Assembly (NCBI GenBank): GCA_031280455.1
Contig: JAITGR010000016.1
Span: forward strand, 1 to 9,201
Reading direction: 5' to 3'
Length of the DNA stretch: 9,201 nucleotides
From: Spirochaetaceae bacterium
GTDB taxonomy: Bacteria; Spirochaetota; Spirochaetia; Treponematales; Breznakiellaceae
The position numbers and the translations under genes are program-made. The notes under the pieces were generated by a model. That model was not told where the DNA came from, ran no database searches, and was given only the letters and a program-made list of their open reading frames with translations. Of the stretch, positions 6,492 through 9,201 are shown piece after piece; the stretch's first letter is position 1, and every line of letters starts with the position of its first letter.

Positions 6492-7478
6492 CTACAATGC
6501 CGCTGTTTTTGCGAGAATGTCGCGGGAAATCTCTGTGATTATTTTTTGCGCGGTGGCGGCGGGATCCGCGTGGCGGGTGTCTTTCAGCTTGATGCGGTGC
6601 GCCAATACTGGCGCGGCCAGGGCGCTAATGTCTTCGTCTGTTACAAAATCACGCCCGCGGAGCAGCGCAAACGCTTTGCTGGCGGCCAGCAGGTGCAGGC
6701 CGGCGCGGGGCGAGGCACCCAGGCTGATGTGTTTGTGGTCGCGGGTGGCGCGCACAATGTCCGCAACGGCGCTTTTCAGGCTGGTGTGGCAAAAAACACC
6801 GGCGGCGGCATGGCGGGCGGCGCTAAACTCGGCGGCGCTTACACGGGGCGCAAGCGCGGCAAGCGGCGCGGCGGACGGGTTTTCTTCCAGTATGGCAATT
6901 TCGCCGTCGCGGTCGGGGTAGCCTATGGACAGACACAGCATAAACCGGTCGAGCTGCGCCGCCGGCAGCGGGAAGGTGCCTTCGCTTTCAACAGGATTTT
7001 GGGTGGCCAGCACAAAAAAAGGCTCCGGCAGCGTGTAGCTGGTTTGGCCGACCGTTACCTGGTTTTCGGCCATGACTTCCAGCAGCGCCGATTGCACCTT
7101 TGGCGTAGCGCGGTTAATCTCGTCCGCCAGCACAATGTTGGCCATCACCGGCCCGGGGACAAAGCGGAACGCGCGGGTTTCCGGGTCGAAAATGTCCACG
7201 CCGGTTATGTCGTAGGGGAGCAGGTCGGGAGTACACTGGATACGCTTAAAAACAAGCGCGCCGGTGCCGTCCGGCCCAATCAGGCGGGCGGCCGCTTTTG
7301 CGAGCGTTGTCTTACCCAGGCCGGGTTTATCGTCAAGCAGGATGTGCCCGCCGGCCAAAAGCCCCGCGGTAAACACTTCCAAAAAATCGCGCTTCCCGTG
7401 AATAATCTCCGCCAGGCCGCCCGTAAACGCCGCGCAGACGGCGCGCGCCGGCACTGCAAGTTCGCTCCGGCTATCCAA
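6492..7478 (-). CDS. MoxR-family AAA+ ATPase
   Basis: A cytoplasmic ATPase of the MoxR type, thought to remodel or activate partner proteins, often ones with von Willebrand A domains. It has 328 residues, the usual length. Visible are Walker A GLGKTT (53-58, Lys56), the MoxR-typical RIQCTPDLLPYDITGVDIFD (79-98), Walker B IVLADE (Asp119, Glu120) running into INRATPKVQSALLEVM, sensor-1 ATQNP (158-162), and the GTFPLP and AQLDRF motifs (167-179). The C-terminal part (about 230-328) matches a lid region. The start is a TTG at 7478, touching the glgC stop (TAA-TTG). It is kept because the N-terminal helix fits the family and no better start precedes Walker A. The usual DUF58 and VWA partner genes are not downstream; the next gene converges, so the partner is unknown. 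Co-transcription with glgC is likely. Confidence 0.92.
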   Translation of the reverse strand: MDSRSELAVPARAVCAAFTGGLAEIIHGKRDFLEVFTAGLLAGGHILLDDKPGLGKTTLAKAAARLIGPDGTGALVFKRIQCTPDLLPYDITGVDIFDPETRAFRFVPGPVMANIVLADEINRATPKVQSALLEVMAENQVTVGQTSYTLPEPFFVLATQNPVESEGTFPLPAAQLDRFMLCLSIGYPDRDGEIAILEENPSAAPLAALAPRVSAAEFSAARHAAAGVFCHTSLKSAVADIVRATRDHKHISLGASPRAGLHLLAASKAFALLRGRDFVTDEDISALAAPVLAHRIKLKDTRHADPAATAQKIITEISRDILAKTAAL

Positions 7479-8750
7479 TTAAATCACAGTTCCCGGATAC
7501 AGCGCCGCGTCTTTGGGAACAACGATTATGCCGTCTACAATGTGGTAGGAGCCGTAATCGCCGTCCTCGCGTTTTATATTGTCAATGCCGATGCGGCAGC
7601 CCTCGCCAATGCGGGCGTTTTTGTCGATAATCGCGCCTTTAATAATCGCGCCCTTGCCTATGCCTAGATTGGGAATGCGGTTTTCAGCGTTGTACAGTTT
7701 TTGCGCGTCTGTCTCGTAGTAGTCCGCCCCCATGCACACAACGCCGTTAAAGCTCGCCCCCGACTCGATAATAGTCCGCACGCCGACGACCGAATTGGTA
7801 ATCGCCGCATTGGTGATAATGCAGCCTTCGGCGGCCAGCGACTGGTTCATCGAGCTGAAATTCATTTTGGAAGGCGGCAGATTGTAAAACTGCGTGTAAA
7901 TAGGGTGTTCCTCGTCGTAAACGTCAAAATCCGGCTTGATGTTGGCCAAATTCAGGTTTGCATCGTAAAAGCTCTTAATGGTTCCGATGTCTTCCCAATA
8001 GCCGTAAAACGGATACGCGTTCACCTTCACTTTGTTGATGGCATCAGGTATGACTTCCTTGCCAAAGTCGGTAAAATTATTGTCCAGACAACTGTCCATA
8101 GTTTCGGCGTTAAAAATATAGATGCCCATAGATGCCAGGAACATGTCGCCTTTTGAAGTGTTTTCTTTAAGCTCGTCGGGCGCTTTGTAGTCCGAAATGT
8201 CGCGGTCGGGGCCGGGTTTTTCCAGAAAATCGGTGATGATGTTGCGCTTGTTGGCTTTGAGTATGCCCAGGGCGCTCGCCGTCTCGCGCGGAACGGCGGT
8301 GCAAGCTATGGTTATCTGCGCGCCGGAGTCCTGGTGGTTTTTGAGCATGTCGCGCAGATTCATGCGGTAAAGCTGGTCGCCGGACAGGATGATGTAATAC
8401 TTTGGATTTTGCGAGCGGAAGTGCTGAAAATTCTTGCGCACCGCGTCCGCGGTTCCTTCAAACCAGCCGCTGTGCTCCGGCGTTTGTTCCGCCGCGAGGA
8501 TTTCGACAAAGCCGTTGGAAAAGTGGTCGAATATGTAGGTATTTGCCAAGTGCATGTGAAGGCTGGCGGAATTGAACTGCGTTAGAAGGTAAATTTGCTT
8601 TAAGTCCGCATTGATGCAGTTGGACAACGGAATGTCGATGATGCGGTACTTGCCCCCAAAAGGTACGGCAGGTTTAGAGCGCAGTTTTGTAAGCGGAAAC
8701 AAGCGTGTTCCTTTTCCTCCGCCAAGAATAACCGATAAAACTTCTGCCAT
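7479..8750 (-). CDS. glgC: Glucose-1-phosphate adenylyltransferase (ADP-glucose pyrophosphorylase)
   Basis: Makes ADP-glucose from ATP and glucose 1-phosphate, the committed step of glycogen synthesis. It has 423 residues, full length. The N-terminal catalytic domain shows ILGGGKGTRLFPLT, SKPAVPFGGKYRIIDIP, TQFNSASLHMHL, the metal motif SGDQLYRM, the substrate motif FLEKP and GYWEDIGTI; a left-handed beta-helix follows. The sequence is closer to cyanobacterial and plant enzymes than to E. coli GlgC: KLRxKPAVP, GKYRxIDIPxSNCIN, GVRTIIESG, MGADYYE and IIDKNARIG. Lys377 (in IDKNARIG) and Lys413 (in IVVPKDA) correspond to the 3-phosphoglycerate-site lysines 382 and 419 of the Anabaena enzyme. An oddity is YRMN, where most relatives have YRMD. 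The ATG start at 8750 has a strong Shine-Dalgarno sequence. It is first gene of a likely operon with the moxR-type gene. No other glg gene is in the window. Confidence 0.97.
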   Translation of the reverse strand: MAEVLSVILGGGKGTRLFPLTKLRSKPAVPFGGKYRIIDIPLSNCINADLKQIYLLTQFNSASLHMHLANTYIFDHFSNGFVEILAAEQTPEHSGWFEGTADAVRKNFQHFRSQNPKYYIILSGDQLYRMNLRDMLKNHQDSGAQITIACTAVPRETASALGILKANKRNIITDFLEKPGPDRDISDYKAPDELKENTSKGDMFLASMGIYIFNAETMDSCLDNNFTDFGKEVIPDAINKVKVNAYPFYGYWEDIGTIKSFYDANLNLANIKPDFDVYDEEHPIYTQFYNLPPSKMNFSSMNQSLAAEGCIITNAAITNSVVGVRTIIESGASFNGVVCMGADYYETDAQKLYNAENRIPNLGIGKGAIIKGAIIDKNARIGEGCRIGIDNIKREDGDYGSYHIVDGIIVVPKDAALYPGTVI

Positions 8751-8755
8751 TTTGA

Positions 8756-8763
8756 CCCCCTTT
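8756..8763 (-). promoter_or_regulatory. Strong Shine-Dalgarno sequence of glgC
   Basis: The minus strand reads AAAGGGGG, ending 5 bases before the ATG at 8750-8748. It is the clearest ribosome binding site in the window and fixes the glgC start. Confidence 0.85.
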
Positions 8764-8775
8764 GGATACGGCTGT

Positions 8776-8830
8776 TGTCCGCAATTTGTTTGTGGACAGA
8801 TTTAGTATTGGCCGCTCCCCAAGGAAGCGG
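8776..8830 (-). promoter_or_regulatory. glgC leader with two potential hairpins
   Basis: The glgC leader RNA (minus strand) could form an 8-pair GC-rich stem with one G-U pair and a 3-base loop (8830-8823 with 8819-8812). A weaker stem, TGTCC with GGACA (8798-8794 with 8780-8776), follows. Neither is followed by a U tract, and neither covers the Shine-Dalgarno sequence. I recognise no known riboswitch. These could be mRNA-stabilising structures or chance. Confidence 0.35.
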
Positions 8831-8843
8831 AATGTCTATACAC

Positions 8844-8872
8844 AATATACTAACAAATTTACTTTATTACAA
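8844..8872 (-). promoter_or_regulatory. Candidate sigma-70-type promoter of glgC-moxR
   Basis: On the minus strand TTGTAA (8872-8867) is followed after exactly 17 bases by TATATT (8849-8844), in an AT-rich stretch that contrasts with the surrounding GC-rich sequence. The start of transcription would lie near 8837, giving a leader of about 85 bases. Confidence 0.5.
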
Positions 8873-8881
8873 GTGGGCTGC

Positions 8882-8916
8882 ATTCCAGATTTCGGATTTC
8901 GGATTTCAGATTTCAG
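8882..8916 (+). repeat. Five-unit heptamer tandem repeat
   Basis: Five 7-base units run head to tail: ATTCCAG, ATTTCGG twice, then ATTTCAG twice. The array ends about 10 bases upstream of the candidate glgC -35 box and 15 bases before repeat copy 2. Possible roles are a slippage-prone array or a set of phased protein sites. It has no coding support. Confidence 0.75.
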
Positions 8917-8930
8917 GGGGCAGTTTTTCA

Positions 8931-9201
8931 GGGAAGCGTTGATTAAATCAAGCATTAAAATTGGGGCGCATTTTTGCCCGCCATGGATGGCGAGCCGAAA
9001 AAGCAAGGCGCGCAGCGCCTTGGATAGTTTTGTGCAGCAAAACGCCAGCTTAAAAATCCGCATGGATGCGGATTTTTAAGCCAAAAACCGGGCTATCCGC
9101 TCCAATTCCTCAAAAAGCCTTCGGCTTTTCTGCGGGATTTCCGCTTCTATCCCTTGCGCGGGACGGGGGATCCGCCCCCGAACCCCCGCTGGGAGGCCGA
9201 A
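8931..9201 (+). repeat. Modular hairpin repeat element, copy 2 (longer, right end not seen)
   Basis: This copy is opposite in orientation to copy 1. Conserved blocks are 8931-8977, 9083-9107 and 9139-9159. Copy 1 has 5 bases between the first two blocks; this copy has 105 bases holding four hairpins: 8979-8992, 9005-9021, 9027-9043 and 9048-9081. Between the last two blocks a different hairpin (AAAAGCC-TTC-GGCTTTT) replaces the one in copy 1. After 9159 the sequence is GC-rich (a G run, then C runs) and diverges from copy 1. The other end, if any, lies beyond the window. Short open frames here are by-products of the repeat. Confidence 0.75.
9048..9081. other. Perfect 16-bp inverted repeat inside repeat copy 2
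   Basis: GCTTAAAAATCCGCAT and its exact reverse complement flank a central GG. The stem ends in A-rich and T-rich arms, so it has the form of a bidirectional intrinsic terminator. It shares the central octamer CATGGATG with the smaller hairpin at 8979-8992, suggesting the two hairpins are related. Confidence 0.6.

Noticed and set aside
6483..7667. A 394-codon plus-strand open frame opposite the moxR-type gene
   Set aside because: It overlaps the well-supported ATPase and runs into glgC on the opposite strand; the product is Gly/Arg-rich and matches nothing.
8762..9079. Small open frames across the glgC leader and repeat copy 2
   Set aside because: They run through promoter, tandem repeat and hairpins, have no ribosome binding site, and end inside a palindrome.

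Overview
The window is chromosomal DNA of moderate to high GC. It most likely comes from a spirochaete of the Treponema group. I infer this from the sequence style of GlgC, from a relaxed lipobox (ASGC) on a very large surface lipoprotein, and from that protein's module layout; I could not run a search. It holds five complete genes in two sugar-nucleotide/ATPase operons around one giant lipoprotein gene. Copies of a hairpin-rich repeat element in opposite orientation lie at the two ends.

Layout: (i) 1-63 looks like the broken 3' end of an insertion-sequence transposase, cut off by repeat copy 1 (about 49-212). (ii) 241-2149, minus strand: a sugar-1-phosphate nucleotidyltransferase followed after 1 base by galE, a two-gene UDP-sugar operon. 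(iii) 2150-2283: a short divergent promoter region that carries a 16-bp remnant of the repeat element. (iv) 2284-6399, plus strand: a 1371-residue predicted lipoprotein with a fibronectin-III-like domain, two beta-helix-type modules (the second rich in AIDA/Ag43-like Gly/Ser/Val rungs) and a long glycine-rich C-terminal domain. (v) 6400-6491: a convergent spacer with a hairpin and a degenerate second copy of the moxR 3' end. (vi) 6492-8750, minus strand: glgC directly followed by a moxR-type AAA+ ATPase, the stop and start codons touching. (vii) 8751-9201: glgC leader and promoter, a five-unit heptamer tandem repeat, then repeat copy 2.

Metabolic theme: glucose-1-phosphate is the shared node. 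GlgC would divert it to ADP-glucose and glycogen; the nucleotidyltransferase and GalE would make and interconvert UDP-sugars for surface polysaccharide or galactose use. GlgC is of the cyanobacterial/plant type and keeps both lysines known as 3-phosphoglycerate activator sites. The lipoprotein is best read as an envelope or cell-surface structural or adhesive protein. I see no link in mechanism between it and the two operons.

The least ordinary content is the modular hairpin element (conserved blocks of 47, 25 and 21 bases separated by exchangeable hairpins) and the architecture of the giant lipoprotein. I find no CRISPR array, tRNA, rRNA or defence system.
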